A DNA stretch of 64,000 nt from Burkholderia cepacia. Its GTDB lineage: Bacteria > Pseudomonadota > Gammaproteobacteria > Burkholderiales > Burkholderiaceae. Shown here in pieces: positions 38,566 to 47,401 of the stretch. How positions within the stretch are numbered: position 1 is the stretch's first letter; each line of letters opens with the position of its first letter. A program made the translations under genes and the position numbers. Where the stretch lies: positions 1,054,001 to 1,118,000 of the forward strand of contig NZ_CP073637.1 of the NCBI RefSeq assembly GCF_029962485.1, written 5' to 3'. Below the pieces are notes generated by a model that saw nothing but the letters and a program-made list of their open reading frames with translations, had not been told where the DNA came from and did no database searches.

Positions 38566-39558
38566 ATGACCCTCATCGTCACCGGCGCAGCCGGTTTTAT
38601 CGGCGCGAACATCGTCAAGGCGCTCAACGAGCGCGGCGAGTCGCGCATCATCGCGGTCGACAACCTGACGCGCGCGGACAAGTTCCGGAATCTCGTCGAT
38701 TGCGAGATCGACGACTATCTCGACAAGACGGAATTCGTCGAACGCTTCGCGCGCGGCGATTTCGGCAAGGTGCGTGCGGTGTTCCACGAAGGCGCCTGTT
38801 CGGACACGATGGAAACCGACGGCCGCTACATGATGGACAACAACTTCCGCTACAGCCGCGCGGTGCTCGATACCTGCCTCGCGCAGGGCACGCAGTTCCT
38901 GTACGCGTCGTCGGCCGCGATCTACGGCGGCTCGACGCGCTTCGTCGAGGAGCGCGACGTCGAGGCGCCGCTGAACGTGTACGGCTATTCGAAGTTCCTG
39001 TTCGACCAGGTGATCCGTCGCGTGTTGCCGAGCGCGAAGAGCCAGATCGCGGGCTTCCGCTATTTCAATGTGTACGGCCCGCGCGAGACGCACAAGGGGC
39101 GCATGGCGTCGGTCGCGTTCCACAACTTCAACCAGTTCCGCGCGGAAGGCAAGGTGAAGCTGTTCGGCGAGTACAACGGCTATGCGCCGGGCGAGCAGAC
39201 GCGTGACTTCGTGTCGGTCGAGGACGTGACGAAGGTGAACCTGTTCTTCTTCGATCATCCGGAGAAGTCGGGCATTTTCAACCTCGGCACGGGCCGGGCG
39301 CAGCCGTTCAACGATATCGCGTCGACGGTCGTGAACACGCTGCGCGCGCTCGACAACCAGCCGCCGCTGACGCTCGCGCAGCAGGTCGAGCAGGGACTGA
39401 TCGAATACGTAGCGTTCCCCGATGCATTGCGCGGCAAGTACCAGTGCTTCACGCAGGCCGACCAGACGAAGCTGCGCGCAGCCGGCTACGACGCACCGTT
39501 CCTGACCGTGCAGGAAGGTGTCGACCGCTACGTCCGTTGGCTATCCGGCCAGGTTTAA
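38566..39558 (+). CDS. hldD: ADP-L-glycero-D-manno-heptose 6-epimerase
   Basis: 330-residue short-chain dehydrogenase-like epimerase that makes the L,D-heptose donor for the inner LPS core. The NADP fold opens [19 protein letters not shown]; the catalytic pair is Tyr139-xxx-Lys143 ([11 protein letters not shown]); [20 protein letters not shown] is a family hallmark. It follows hldA by 63 bp and AGGA precedes the ATG. Together with ugd and hldA it forms a LPS-core group. Confidence 0.96.
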   Translation: MTLIVTGAAGFIGANIVKALNERGESRIIAVDNLTRADKFRNLVDCEIDDYLDKTEFVERFARGDFGKVRAVFHEGACSDTMETDGRYMMDNNFRYSRAVLDTCLAQGTQFLYASSAAIYGGSTRFVEERDVEAPLNVYGYSKFLFDQVIRRVLPSAKSQIAGFRYFNVYGPRETHKGRMASVAFHNFNQFRAEGKVKLFGEYNGYAPGEQTRDFVSVEDVTKVNLFFFDHPEKSGIFNLGTGRAQPFNDIASTVVNTLRALDNQPPLTLAQQVEQGLIEYVAFPDALRGKYQCFTQADQTKLRAAGYDAPFLTVQEGVDRYVRWLSGQV

Positions 39559-39589
39559 ACCGCGGCGTTGCCTCGCTAGACTGGGTCTC

Positions 39590-39616
39590 ACGGTCGGCAG
39601 CCGCCGGCCGTTTTTC
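39590..39616 (+). terminator. Probable intrinsic terminator after hldD
   Basis: Stem acggtcggc / gccggccgt (one T-G pair) with loop agcc and then ttttt; it ends 17 bp before the comEA-like start, so it may also attenuate that gene. Confidence 0.6.
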
Positions 39617-39632
39617 TTCGGAGATCCAGCAC

Positions 39633-39986
39633 ATGATCAGGAAATGGTTTGCCGCAGCGGTCATGCTCGGCGCAGTCGCGTCGGCCTGGGCGGCCGTCGA
39701 CGTCAACACCGCGAGCGAGGATGCGCTCGTCGGCATCAAGGGCATCGGTCCGGCACGGGCGAAGGCGATCCTCGATGAACGCGGCACGCGCGGTCCGTTC
39801 AGGAATGCGGACGATCTCGCCGCGCGCGTGAAAGGCATGGGCGGGCATACCGTCGAGCGGCTTCAGCAGGAAGGGCTGACGATCGGCGCGGCAGGCGCAG
39901 CCGGCACGGCCGCGGCGCTGCCCGCCGCGGGCAAGCCGGCGGCAGCCAAGCCTGCTGCTGCACCGGCCCGCACCGCACAGAAGTAA
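39633..39986 (+). CDS. ComEA-like helix-hairpin-helix exported protein
   Basis: 117 residues. Signal peptide IRKWFAAAVMLGAVASAWA, then VDVNTASEDALVGIKGIGPA and AILDERGTRGPFRNADDL, the double helix-hairpin-helix of ComEA. The tail is Ala/Pro/Lys-rich. ComEA homologues bind incoming DNA in the periplasm during transformation; whether this one does so is untested. Start chosen from the signal peptide. Confidence 0.85.
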   Translation: MIRKWFAAAVMLGAVASAWAAVDVNTASEDALVGIKGIGPARAKAILDERGTRGPFRNADDLAARVKGMGGHTVERLQQEGLTIGAAGAAGTAAALPAAGKPAAAKPAAAPARTAQK

Positions 39987-40041
39987 CGCGTCGCGCGCGA
40001 CCGACAACGAGCTCCTTCAGTCGCCGTCGTCATGACGGCTT

Positions 40042-40066
40042 CCCGCGGCATGCCGCGGGTTTTTTG
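40042..40066 (+). terminator. Intrinsic terminator after the comEA-like gene
   Basis: cccgcgg / ccgcggg with loop catg, then six T. Confidence 0.8.
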
Positions 40067-40169
40067 CGTGGGAGCGGCGTGCGCGATACCGGCCGTGATC
40101 ACGTATCGCGCGGCATGCGTATTCCATCGTCGTAATGGGGTTGCCGGCGCGAGTGGCGGTGCTGGTTTA

Positions 40170-40183
40170 CAATCGATCGATTG
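40170..40183. promoter_or_regulatory. Palindrome over the probable cysM promoter
   Basis: caatcgatcgattg is a perfect 14-bp palindrome that overlaps a TACAAT -10-like hexamer (40168-40173), 27 bp before the cysM start. A repressor here could block the promoter. No regulator is adjacent. Confidence 0.4.
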
Positions 40184-40209
40184 ATCGGCCTCGTACTGAC
40201 GGTATATCC

Positions 40210-41112
40210 ATGGCTTACAAAACTATTGAAGACACGATCGGCAATACGCCGCTCGTGCAACTGGTCCGCTTGCCGGACGACGAGATTCGCGCGCGCAACA
40301 ACGTGGTGCTCGCGAAGCTCGAAGGCAACAACCCGGCCGGTTCCGTGAAGGATCGTCCCGCGTTGTCGATGATCAGCAAGGCCGAGGCGCGCGGGCGCAT
40401 CAAGCCGGGCGATACGCTGATCGAGGCGACGAGCGGCAACACCGGCATCGCACTCGCAATGGCCGCGGCGATCCGCGGCTACAAGATGGTGCTGATCATG
40501 CCGGAGGACCTGTCGGTCGAGCGCCGCCAGAGCATGGCCGCTTACGGCGCAGAAATCATCCTGACCCCGGTGAAGGGCGGGATGGAACTGGCGCGCGATC
40601 TCGCGGACGAGATGCAGCGCGAAGGCAAGGGCGTGATCCTCGACCAGTTCGCGAACCCCGACAATCCCGTTGCGCACTACGAAGCGACGGGGCCGGAGAT
40701 CTGGCGCGATACCGAAGGGCGCATCACGCACTTCGTGTCGGCCATGGGCACGACGGGCACGATCATGGGCACGTCGCGCTATCTGAAGGAACAGAATCCG
40801 GCGATCGAGATCATCGGTGCGCAGCCCGAAGACGGTTCGCGCATTCCGGGCATCCGCAAGTGGCCCGAAGCGTACATGCCGACGATCTTCGATCGCAGCC
40901 GCGTCGACCGTGTCGAAAGCGTGAGCCAGGCTGCGTCGGAAACGATGACCCGCCGGCTGGCGGCAGTCGAAGGCATCTTCGCGGGCATTTCGTCGGGCGG
41001 CGCGTGCGAAGTCGCGATGCGCATCGCGCGTCAGGTCGAGAACGCGACGATCGTGTTCATCGTCTGCGATCGCGGCGACCGCTATCTGTCCACAGGCGTG
41101 TTCCCCGCCTGA
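40210..41112 (+). CDS. cysM: Cysteine synthase B
   Basis: 300-residue PLP enzyme forming cysteine (or S-sulfocysteine) from O-acetylserine. PLP Lys47 is in GNNPAGSVKDR; the phosphate loop EATSGNTGIALAMAAAIRG and SAMGTTGTIMGTSRYL are conserved. Features such as MPEDLSVERRQSMAAYGAE and RDTEGRITHF fit CysM rather than CysK. The ATG at 40210 is chosen; upstream codons from 40135 are unrelated. Confidence 0.93.
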   Translation: MAYKTIEDTIGNTPLVQLVRLPDDEIRARNNVVLAKLEGNNPAGSVKDRPALSMISKAEARGRIKPGDTLIEATSGNTGIALAMAAAIRGYKMVLIMPEDLSVERRQSMAAYGAEIILTPVKGGMELARDLADEMQREGKGVILDQFANPDNPVAHYEATGPEIWRDTEGRITHFVSAMGTTGTIMGTSRYLKEQNPAIEIIGAQPEDGSRIPGIRKWPEAYMPTIFDRSRVDRVESVSQAASETMTRRLAAVEGIFAGISSGGACEVAMRIARQVENATIVFIVCDRGDRYLSTGVFPA

Positions 41113-41144
41113 ACACGGGCTGGCGTGCGCAGCGCGCCGGCGAT

Positions 41145-41175
41145 AAAAAAAGCGCCGCTTGTGCGGCGCTTTTTC
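41145..41175. terminator. Bidirectional terminator between cysM and mltB
   Basis: agcgccgc / gcggcgct with loop ttgt, flanked by A and T runs on both sides, serving two converging genes. Confidence 0.88.
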
Positions 41176-41191
41176 TTTGGGCGGGCAGATC

Positions 41192-42412
41192 TTACTGCGA
41201 CTGCGCGTCGTCGGTGGCGGCCGGCTTCAGCGCGCCGCTCGCTTCCATCTGCGCCTTCACGGCTTCGCCGAGCTGGTACACGGTGAGCGCGTAGAAGAAG
41301 CTGCGGTTGTAGCGCGTCAGCACATAGAAATTCTTGAGCCCGAGCATGTACTCGGTCGCGCGCCCCGGCGACGGCAGGTCGACCACGGTCACCGGCGTGC
41401 CGGCTTCGGTCGTGATGTTGACCGTCGGCTCGTTCAGCGTCATGCCCGCGCGCATCAGTTGCGACAGCGCCCAGTGCGGTTCCGGCTGGCCGTCGGCGGC
41501 GGCCTGCGCGATGCCGAGGCTGCCCGTATCGGGCGTGATCTGCCAGACCACCGGTCGGTCGGTTTCCCAGCCGTGCTGTTTCAGGTAGTTCGCGACGCTG
41601 CCGATCGCATCGACAGGACTGCTGCGCAGATCGACGTGGCCCGTGCCGTCGAAGTCGACCGCATATTCGCGGATGCTGCTCGGCAGGAACTGCGGAATCC
41701 CGATCGCGCCCGTGTAGGAGCCGAGTACGGTGGTCGGGTCGAGCTGGTTGTCGCGGGTCCAGACCAGGAAGTCCTCGAGGTTCTTGCGGAACGTGGCCTG
41801 GCGGCTGTCGCGATTCGGCGTGTCCGGGTAGTCGAAAGTGAGCGTCGTCAGCGCGTCGAGCACGCGGAAATTGCCCATGTAGCGGCCGTAGATCGTCTCG
41901 ACGCCGATGATGCCGACAATCACCTCGGGCGGCACGCCGAACTGCTCGGACGCGCGCTGCAGTGTCGCCTGGTTCGCCTTCCAGAACTTCACGCCCGCGT
42001 TGATGCGGATCGGCTCGATGAAGCGCGAGCGATAGACGCGCCAGTTCTTGACCGTCGGCGACGCGGCGGGCCTCACGAGCTTGACGGCCGTCGCCGAGTA
42101 GCTGATGCGCGAGAACAGCGCATGCAGGCTTGTGGAGTCGAAGCCGTTGCGGCTCACCATCTCGTCGATGAAGGCGTCGACCTTCGCGTTGTTCGCGTAA
42201 CGCTGCGGGACAATTTCCTCTTCGAAGGTCTGGCCTTGCGGCACCGGCTGCTGTGGCTGGGCCTGAGCGACGAGCTTGCCGGCGGGCTTCGCCGGCTGCG
42301 TCTGCGCGCCGGCAGGCGCAGTGCCGAGGGCCGCGACGACAGCGGCGGCGACGAGCGGCACGCGAACACGGAACAGCGCGGAGAGGGGGGCGGCAGGCTT
42401 GCTGGAATTCAT
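41192..42412 (-). CDS. mltB: Lytic murein transglycosylase B family (GH103)
   Basis: 406 residues. Signal peptide in the first ~37 residues (VRVPLVAAAVVAALGTAPAG|AQ) without a lipobox cysteine, so probably soluble periplasmic rather than a lipoprotein as in E. coli MltB. The catalytic Glu172 lies in VIVGIIGVETIYGRYMG. SYTGAIGIPQFLPSSIREYA and DFDGTGHVDL are family signatures. It cleaves peptidoglycan to anhydromuropeptides. The start at 42412 replaces an open upstream frame. Confidence 0.93.
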   Translation of the reverse strand: MNSSKPAAPLSALFRVRVPLVAAAVVAALGTAPAGAQTQPAKPAGKLVAQAQPQQPVPQGQTFEEEIVPQRYANNAKVDAFIDEMVSRNGFDSTSLHALFSRISYSATAVKLVRPAASPTVKNWRVYRSRFIEPIRINAGVKFWKANQATLQRASEQFGVPPEVIVGIIGVETIYGRYMGNFRVLDALTTLTFDYPDTPNRDSRQATFRKNLEDFLVWTRDNQLDPTTVLGSYTGAIGIPQFLPSSIREYAVDFDGTGHVDLRSSPVDAIGSVANYLKQHGWETDRPVVWQITPDTGSLGIAQAAADGQPEPHWALSQLMRAGMTLNEPTVNITTEAGTPVTVVDLPSPGRATEYMLGLKNFYVLTRYNRSFFYALTVYQLGEAVKAQMEASGALKPAATDDAQSQ

Positions 42413-42581
42413 GTCGAAGCGGGCGGACAGGGCGATTGTGTTCGGCGCAGTATACCCGACGGATCCCGCGCGCCGGGGCGTGGCAGGCCCCCGTTGTGGT
42501 AAGTTAGCGGCGAATTCGCGGCAGACGATGGACATCATTGATGGAGACCTGCGGCGCACCGCGCGCCGCCGATGACAGCTT

Positions 42582-43505
42582 ATGGCAACCGCTTTCTATA
42601 CGCACCCCGACTGCATGCTGCACGAGATGGGGGAATGGCATCCGGAATGCCCGGCCCGCCTGTCGGCGATCCAGGATCAACTGATTGCGAGCCGCATCGA
42701 CGACCTGATCGTGCACGAAACCGCGCCGTTCGCGAGCGAGGTCGCGCTGGGCCGAGTGCATACGCAGGCGCACATCGACTACATCCGCAGCATGACGCCG
42801 GTCGACGGCTACGTCGAGATCGATCCCGATACGCTGATGAATCGCGACACGTGGCGCGCGGCGCTGCGCGCGGCCGGCGCCGCGATCGCGGCGACCGACG
42901 CGGTGATCGAAGGCCGCTATGCGAATGCGTTCTGCGGCGTGCGTCCGCCCGGTCACCATGCGGAGCCCGCGCGTGCGATGGGCTTCTGCTTCTTCAACAA
43001 CGTCGCGATCGCCGCGCGGCATGCGCTCGACGTACACGGCTTGGAACGTGTCGCGATCATCGATTTCGACGTGCACCATGGCAACGGCACCGAGGCCGCG
43101 TTCGCGAACGACGAGCGTGTGCTGATGTGCAGCTTCTTCCAGCATCCGCTGTACCCGTTCTCCGGCGTCGATCACCAGGCGCCGAACATGGTCAACCTGC
43201 CGATGCCCGCACGCAGCAACGGGATGGCGATCCGCGAAGCCGTCGACATGTTCTGGCTGCCGCGCCTCGACGCATTCAAGCCGCAGATGCTGTTCGTGTC
43301 GGCCGGTTTCGATGCGCATCGCGAGGACGATATCGGCAACCTCGGGCTCGTCGAGGCCGACTTCGAATGGCTGACCGCGCAGATCGTCGATGTGGCGCGC
43401 CGGCACGCGCAGGGCCGCATCGTGAGCTGCCTCGAAGGCGGCTACAACCTGTCCGCGCTCGGGCGCAGCGTCGTCGCGCACCTGCGCGTGCTGGCCGGGA
43501 TCTGA
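42582..43505 (+). CDS. Histone-deacetylase-like amidohydrolase
   Basis: 307-residue zinc enzyme of the arginase/deacetylase fold. The histidine pair His125-His126 lies in RPPGHHAEPA; zinc ligands are Asp163, His165 (DFDVHHGNG) and Asp244 (SAGFDAH). HPECPARLSAI is the typical N-terminal motif. Bacterial members deacetylate polyamines, acetoin-like or acyl amides; the substrate is unknown. It lies divergent from mltB and converges on the hydrolase. Confidence 0.9.
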   Translation: MATAFYTHPDCMLHEMGEWHPECPARLSAIQDQLIASRIDDLIVHETAPFASEVALGRVHTQAHIDYIRSMTPVDGYVEIDPDTLMNRDTWRAALRAAGAAIAATDAVIEGRYANAFCGVRPPGHHAEPARAMGFCFFNNVAIAARHALDVHGLERVAIIDFDVHHGNGTEAAFANDERVLMCSFFQHPLYPFSGVDHQAPNMVNLPMPARSNGMAIREAVDMFWLPRLDAFKPQMLFVSAGFDAHREDDIGNLGLVEADFEWLTAQIVDVARRHAQGRIVSCLEGGYNLSALGRSVVAHLRVLAGI

Positions 43506-43535
43506 CTCCCGGCTGGCAGGGCGCGCCGGGCGCGC

Positions 43536-44456
43536 TCAGCGTGCCGGCGCGCGCGTGTGAATCCACGCGATCAGCGCGTCGATCACGCGGTCGCGGTCGA
43601 GATCGTTCATCGTTTCGTGGAAACCGCCTTCGTAAAGCGTCAGCGTACGATCGGGCGAGCCGACGCGCGCGCCGAACGCGCGGCTGCCGTCAGGTTCGGT
43701 CAGCTTGTCTTCGGTGCCGTGATAGACGAGCACCGGCACCCGCAGCGCGCCGCGGCCGCTTTCGATACGCGCCATCGCGTCGAGAATCTCCGCGCCGGTG
43801 CGCGCGGGCACCGCGCCGTGGTGCACGAGCGGATCGGCGCGATTGGCTGCGACGATGGCCGGATCGCGCGACAGCAGTGCCGCATCGATCTTGATCGCGG
43901 GAAACGTCGGCCATACGCGGCTGATGATGCGGCTCACCGCGAGCATCCAGCGTGGCACGTCGCGCCCCGGTGCGAGCGCCGGGCTCGACAGCACGAGGCC
44001 CGTCAGCGCGTGGCCGCGGGCCGGCGCACGCTCGATCGCGTAGAGCGCCGCGACTGCGCCGCCCATGCTGTGCCCCATCAGGAACAGCGGCGAATTGCCG
44101 CGCGAGGCTTCGGCCACCAGTGCATCCGCATCGTTCAGGTATCCGTCGAAACGCTCGACCCACGCGCGCTTGCCGGGCGACTGGCCGTGCCCGCGCAGGT
44201 CGATCGCGAGCACGTCGATGCCGGCCGCGTTCAGCCGGCCGGCGAGTGCGGCATAGCGGCCCGCGTGTTCGGCGAGGCCGTGCACGAGCGCGATCGTCGC
44301 ACGCGGCGGCGTCGTGTCGTTGAACGCGGGCCAGCGGTACGACGCCAGTTCGAGCCCGTCCGCGGTACGCAGCCGGCCCATTTTCGGTGCGGGCGCCGAC
44401 GAAGGCGCGACGCCGGCGGTGGCGGGCGCGGCGGCCGGCGTGGTGGTGGCGGTCAT
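43536..44456 (-). CDS. Alpha/beta hydrolase, lysophospholipase/monoacylglycerol lipase type
   Basis: 306 residues. An Ala/Thr/Pro-rich start (about 25 residues) precedes a serine hydrolase domain with LVHGLAEHAGRYAALAGRL, IDLRGHGQSPG, the nucleophile Ser130 in GHSMGG, acid region YHGTEDKLTEPDGS and the catalytic His in EGGFHETMND. It is of the S33/Hydrolase_4 family, likely hydrolysing lysophospholipids or monoglycerides in the cytoplasm. Confidence 0.88.
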   Translation of the reverse strand: MTATTTPAAAPATAGVAPSSAPAPKMGRLRTADGLELASYRWPAFNDTTPPRATIALVHGLAEHAGRYAALAGRLNAAGIDVLAIDLRGHGQSPGKRAWVERFDGYLNDADALVAEASRGNSPLFLMGHSMGGAVAALYAIERAPARGHALTGLVLSSPALAPGRDVPRWMLAVSRIISRVWPTFPAIKIDAALLSRDPAIVAANRADPLVHHGAVPARTGAEILDAMARIESGRGALRVPVLVYHGTEDKLTEPDGSRAFGARVGSPDRTLTLYEGGFHETMNDLDRDRVIDALIAWIHTRAPAR

Positions 44457-44622
44457 CTGGCGTGTCCCCTGGTTATTGGTCGGTGTTCCGGATCATAGAC
44501 GCGGCCTTTGCACGGCGGGCCAGCGGCGCCCCTCTAATTTCGTGTAGTTATGAAAAGATCGAAATCGATTATTAAGGGGAATGAGGGGTTTGCGGTAAAA
44601 TCGACGGTTATTCCAGATGCAT

Positions 44623-44669
44623 CGGCGGCCGACTGGCGGGCCAACTCGCCGGCCGGCCGCCGTTTTGTT
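44623..44669 (+). promoter_or_regulatory. Terminator-like hairpin directly upstream of metN
   Basis: cggcggccg (44623-44631) / cggccgccg (44654-44662), 9-bp perfect arms with a 22-base loop that can itself pair, followed by ttttgttt. The metN ATG is 11 bp after the stem and lacks a Shine-Dalgarno sequence. This could attenuate metNIQ or mask initiation; it does not match a riboswitch I can name. Confidence 0.4.
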
Positions 44670-44672
44670 TAC

Positions 44673-45707
44673 ATGATCGAATTACGCAATCTTTCGCAGC
44701 GTTTCCCCGGGCCGGGCGGCTGGGTCGAGGCGCTGCACAACGTCAACCTGACGATCCCGCAGGGCGAGGTGTTCGGCATCATCGGCCGAAGCGGCGCCGG
44801 CAAGAGCACGCTCGTGCGCACCATCAACCTGCTCACGCGGCCGACCGAAGGCAATGTCGTCGTCGGCGGGCGCGATCTCACGCTGCTGCCGGCTGGCGCG
44901 CTGCGCGAGGCGCGCCGCGAGATCGGCATGATCTTCCAGCACTTCAACCTGCTGTCGTCGCGCACGGTGTTCGACAACGTCGCGTTGCCGCTGGAGCTGG
45001 CCGGCGCAAGCCGTGCCGAGATCGAAGCTGCCGTGTTGCCGCTGCTCGACCTCGTCGGGCTGTCCGCACAGAAGGATCGCTACCCGTCGCAGATCAGCGG
45101 CGGGCAGAAGCAGCGCGTCGGCATTGCGCGCGCGCTCGCGAGCCAGCCGAAGGTGCTGCTGTCGGACGAAGCGACGTCCGCGCTCGATCCCGAAACCACG
45201 CGTTCGATCCTCGATCTGCTGAAGCGCATCAATCGCGAACTCGGCCTGACGATCGTGCTGATCACGCACCAGATGGAAGTGATCAAGCAGGTCTGCGATC
45301 GCGTCGCGGTGCTCGATGCCGGGCGCGTGGTCGAGGAAGGCCGCGTGATCGACGTGTTCCTGCAACCGCATCACGAAGTGACGCGCGCGCTGATCGGCGA
45401 CGTGATCGCACAGGAGCTGCCGCCCGCGCTGAAGGCGCGCGTGGCCGAACGCCTGAAGACGGGCAGCGGGCATCTGCTGCGGCTCGCGTTCACGGGCTCG
45501 GGTGTCGACCAGCCGATCCTGTCGGAGACGATCCGCCGGTACGAACTCGATTTCAACATCCTGCACGGCCAGATCGACGAGATCCAGGGGCAGGCATTCG
45601 GTTCGCTCGCGGTGCTCGCGGGCGGCGAGCCGGGCAAGGTCGGGCAGGCGCTCGCGTTCCTGCGCGAGCAAGGTGTGGTGGTAGAGGAGCTTTCGTATGT
45701 TGAGTGA
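44673..45707 (+). CDS. metN: Methionine ABC transporter ATP-binding protein MetN
   Basis: 344 residues. Walker [10 protein letters not shown] (38-46), Q-loop [19 protein letters not shown], signature [16 protein letters not shown], Walker [14 protein letters not shown], and a C-terminal NIL regulatory domain (from about 265) that senses methionine. It powers methionine uptake with MetI and MetQ. An in-frame ATG at 44550 exists, but the added residues are not MetN-like. Confidence 0.95.
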   Translation: MIELRNLSQRFPGPGGWVEALHNVNLTIPQGEVFGIIGRSGAGKSTLVRTINLLTRPTEGNVVVGGRDLTLLPAGALREARREIGMIFQHFNLLSSRTVFDNVALPLELAGASRAEIEAAVLPLLDLVGLSAQKDRYPSQISGGQKQRVGIARALASQPKVLLSDEATSALDPETTRSILDLLKRINRELGLTIVLITHQMEVIKQVCDRVAVLDAGRVVEEGRVIDVFLQPHHEVTRALIGDVIAQELPPALKARVAERLKTGSGHLLRLAFTGSGVDQPILSETIRRYELDFNILHGQIDEIQGQAFGSLAVLAGGEPGKVGQALAFLREQGVVVEELSYVE

Positions 45708-46350
45708 GATGTTCGATATGTTCGTGCAGTCGTTCTGGGAGACGCTGATCATGGTCGGCATCTCCGGAGCGGTCGGCGCGCTCGTCGGCCTGCCGCTCGG
45801 CGTGCTGCTCTACCTGACCGACCGTCAGGGCGTGCTGCAGAACCTCGCGGTGAATCGCGTGCTCGGCGGCATCGTGAACGCCGTCCGCTCGACGCCGTTC
45901 ATCATCTTGCTGGTCGCGGTGATTCCGTTCACGCGTCTCGTCACGGGTTCGTCGATCGGCACGGCTGCGGCGGTCGTGCCGCTGACGCTCGCAGCCGCGC
46001 CGTTCATCGCGCGTCTCGTCGAGACGGCGCTGCGCGAAGTCGACCGTGGGCTGATCGAGGCTGCGCAATCGATGGGCGCGACCACGTCGCAGATCGTCTT
46101 CAAGGTGCTGCTGCCCGAATCGCTGCCGGGCGTCGTCGCGGGCCTGACGATCACGTTCGTGTCGCTGGTTGGTTATTCGGCGATGGCCGGTGCAATCGGC
46201 GGTGGCGGGCTCGGCGATCTCGGGATTCGCTACGGTTACCAGCGTTATCTGCCGGAAGTGATGTGGACGGTCGTCGCGATCCTGATCGTGTTCGTGCAGA
46301 TCGTGCAGTCGTTCGGCGACTGGCTCGTGCGCCGGCTGAGCCACAAATAA
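45697..46350 (+). CDS. metI: Methionine ABC transporter permease MetI
   Basis: 217-residue inner-membrane permease with about five spans. The EAA-type loop reads [20 protein letters not shown], and the end has [19 protein letters not shown]. It overlaps metN by 11 bp with GAGGAG just before the start. Confidence 0.95.
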   Translation: MLSEMFDMFVQSFWETLIMVGISGAVGALVGLPLGVLLYLTDRQGVLQNLAVNRVLGGIVNAVRSTPFIILLVAVIPFTRLVTGSSIGTAAAVVPLTLAAAPFIARLVETALREVDRGLIEAAQSMGATTSQIVFKVLLPESLPGVVAGLTITFVSLVGYSAMAGAIGGGGLGDLGIRYGYQRYLPEVMWTVVAILIVFVQIVQSFGDWLVRRLSHK

Positions 46351-46379
46351 TACGAAACCGATCCGTTAGGGGAGACACG

Positions 46380-47174
46380 ATGCAACGACGCTTCATGCTG
46401 AAGTTCGCGGCGGTACTGGGTGCGGCCGCGCTGTTCGCGGGCGCGCACGCGCAGGCCGAAACCATCAAGGTGGGCGTGACGGGCGGACCGCACGCGCAGA
46501 TCATGGAAGCGGTGAAGAAGGTCGCGGCGAAGAGCGGCCTCGAGATCCGCATCGTCGAATTCTCCGATTACGTGCAGCCGAACGCGGCCCTCGCGTCGGG
46601 CGACCTCGACGCGAACAGCTACCAGCACGATCCTTATCTGCAGGCGCAGGTGAAGGATCGCGGCTACAAGCTGATCAAGGTCGCGGATACCGTGACGTTC
46701 CCGATGGGCATCTATTCGAAGCGCGTGAAGTCGCTGGCCGAACTGAAGCCGGGCGCGCGCGTCGCGGTGCCGAACGATCCGACCAACGGCGGCCGCGCGC
46801 TGCTGTTGCTGCAGAAGCAGGGCCTGCTGAAGCTGCGCGCGGATGCGGGGCTGAAGGCAACGCCGCTCGATATCGTCGACAATCCGCGCAAGCTGAAGAT
46901 CGTCGAACTCGATGCGGCGCAGATTCCGCGCTCGCTCGGCGATGTCGATGCGGCCGCGATCAACACCAACTACGCGATGGAAGCGGGGTTGAAACCGAAA
47001 CAGGACGCGATCGCGATCGAGGGTCCGAACGGTCCGTACGCGAACATCCTCGCGATTCGCGAGGCGGACCGCAACAAGCCCTGGGTCGCGAAGCTGATCG
47101 CGGCCTATCATTCGGCCGACGTGAAGCAGTTCATCGAAGGCAAGTTCGGCGGTGCGGTCATCGCCGCCTGGTAA
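46380..47174 (+). CDS. metQ: Methionine-binding periplasmic protein MetQ
   Basis: 264-residue NlpA-family binding protein that delivers D/L-methionine to MetNI. Signal peptide MLKFAAVLGAAALFAGAHAQ without a lipobox cysteine, so it should be a soluble periplasmic protein, unlike the lipoprotein MetQ of E. coli. Family motifs: IKVGVTGGPHAQIMEAVKKV, VEFSDYVQPNAALASGDLDA, QHDPYL, and VPNDPTNGGRALLLLQ. AGGGGAG precedes the ATG. Confidence 0.94.
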   Translation: MQRRFMLKFAAVLGAAALFAGAHAQAETIKVGVTGGPHAQIMEAVKKVAAKSGLEIRIVEFSDYVQPNAALASGDLDANSYQHDPYLQAQVKDRGYKLIKVADTVTFPMGIYSKRVKSLAELKPGARVAVPNDPTNGGRALLLLQKQGLLKLRADAGLKATPLDIVDNPRKLKIVELDAAQIPRSLGDVDAAAINTNYAMEAGLKPKQDAIAIEGPNGPYANILAIREADRNKPWVAKLIAAYHSADVKQFIEGKFGGAVIAAW

Positions 47175-47216
47175 CGGGCGGAGGACGGGCGCCCGGCGGG
47201 ATTAGAGTTGGTGATC

Positions 47217-47248
47217 GAAAACCCGGGCTTTGCGTCCGGGTTTTTTCT
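47217..47248 (+). terminator. Intrinsic terminator of metNIQ
   Basis: aaaacccgg / ccgggtttt hairpin followed by further T. Confidence 0.85.
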
Positions 47249-47259
47249 CTTTTAAAATA

Positions 47260-47271
47260 GAACGACCGTTC
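47260..47271. promoter_or_regulatory. TetR-type operator-like repeat upstream of etfBA
   Basis: gaacg-ac-cgttc with flanking tttaaaata on the left, 131 bp before etfB. TetR-family regulators often bind such a pattern. No TetR gene is visible nearby. Confidence 0.35.
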
Positions 47272-47401
47272 GCTATCATTGGCGCGTCGCCAAGAAGCGG
47301 TATCCTCGACAGCCACGATGGATGGGTCCGCTTGGCCGCGCAGTCATGAGGCCTCGCTATAGAATGGCCTCTGGTCGTATTCGTAACTTTGGAGCGTGTG
47401 C

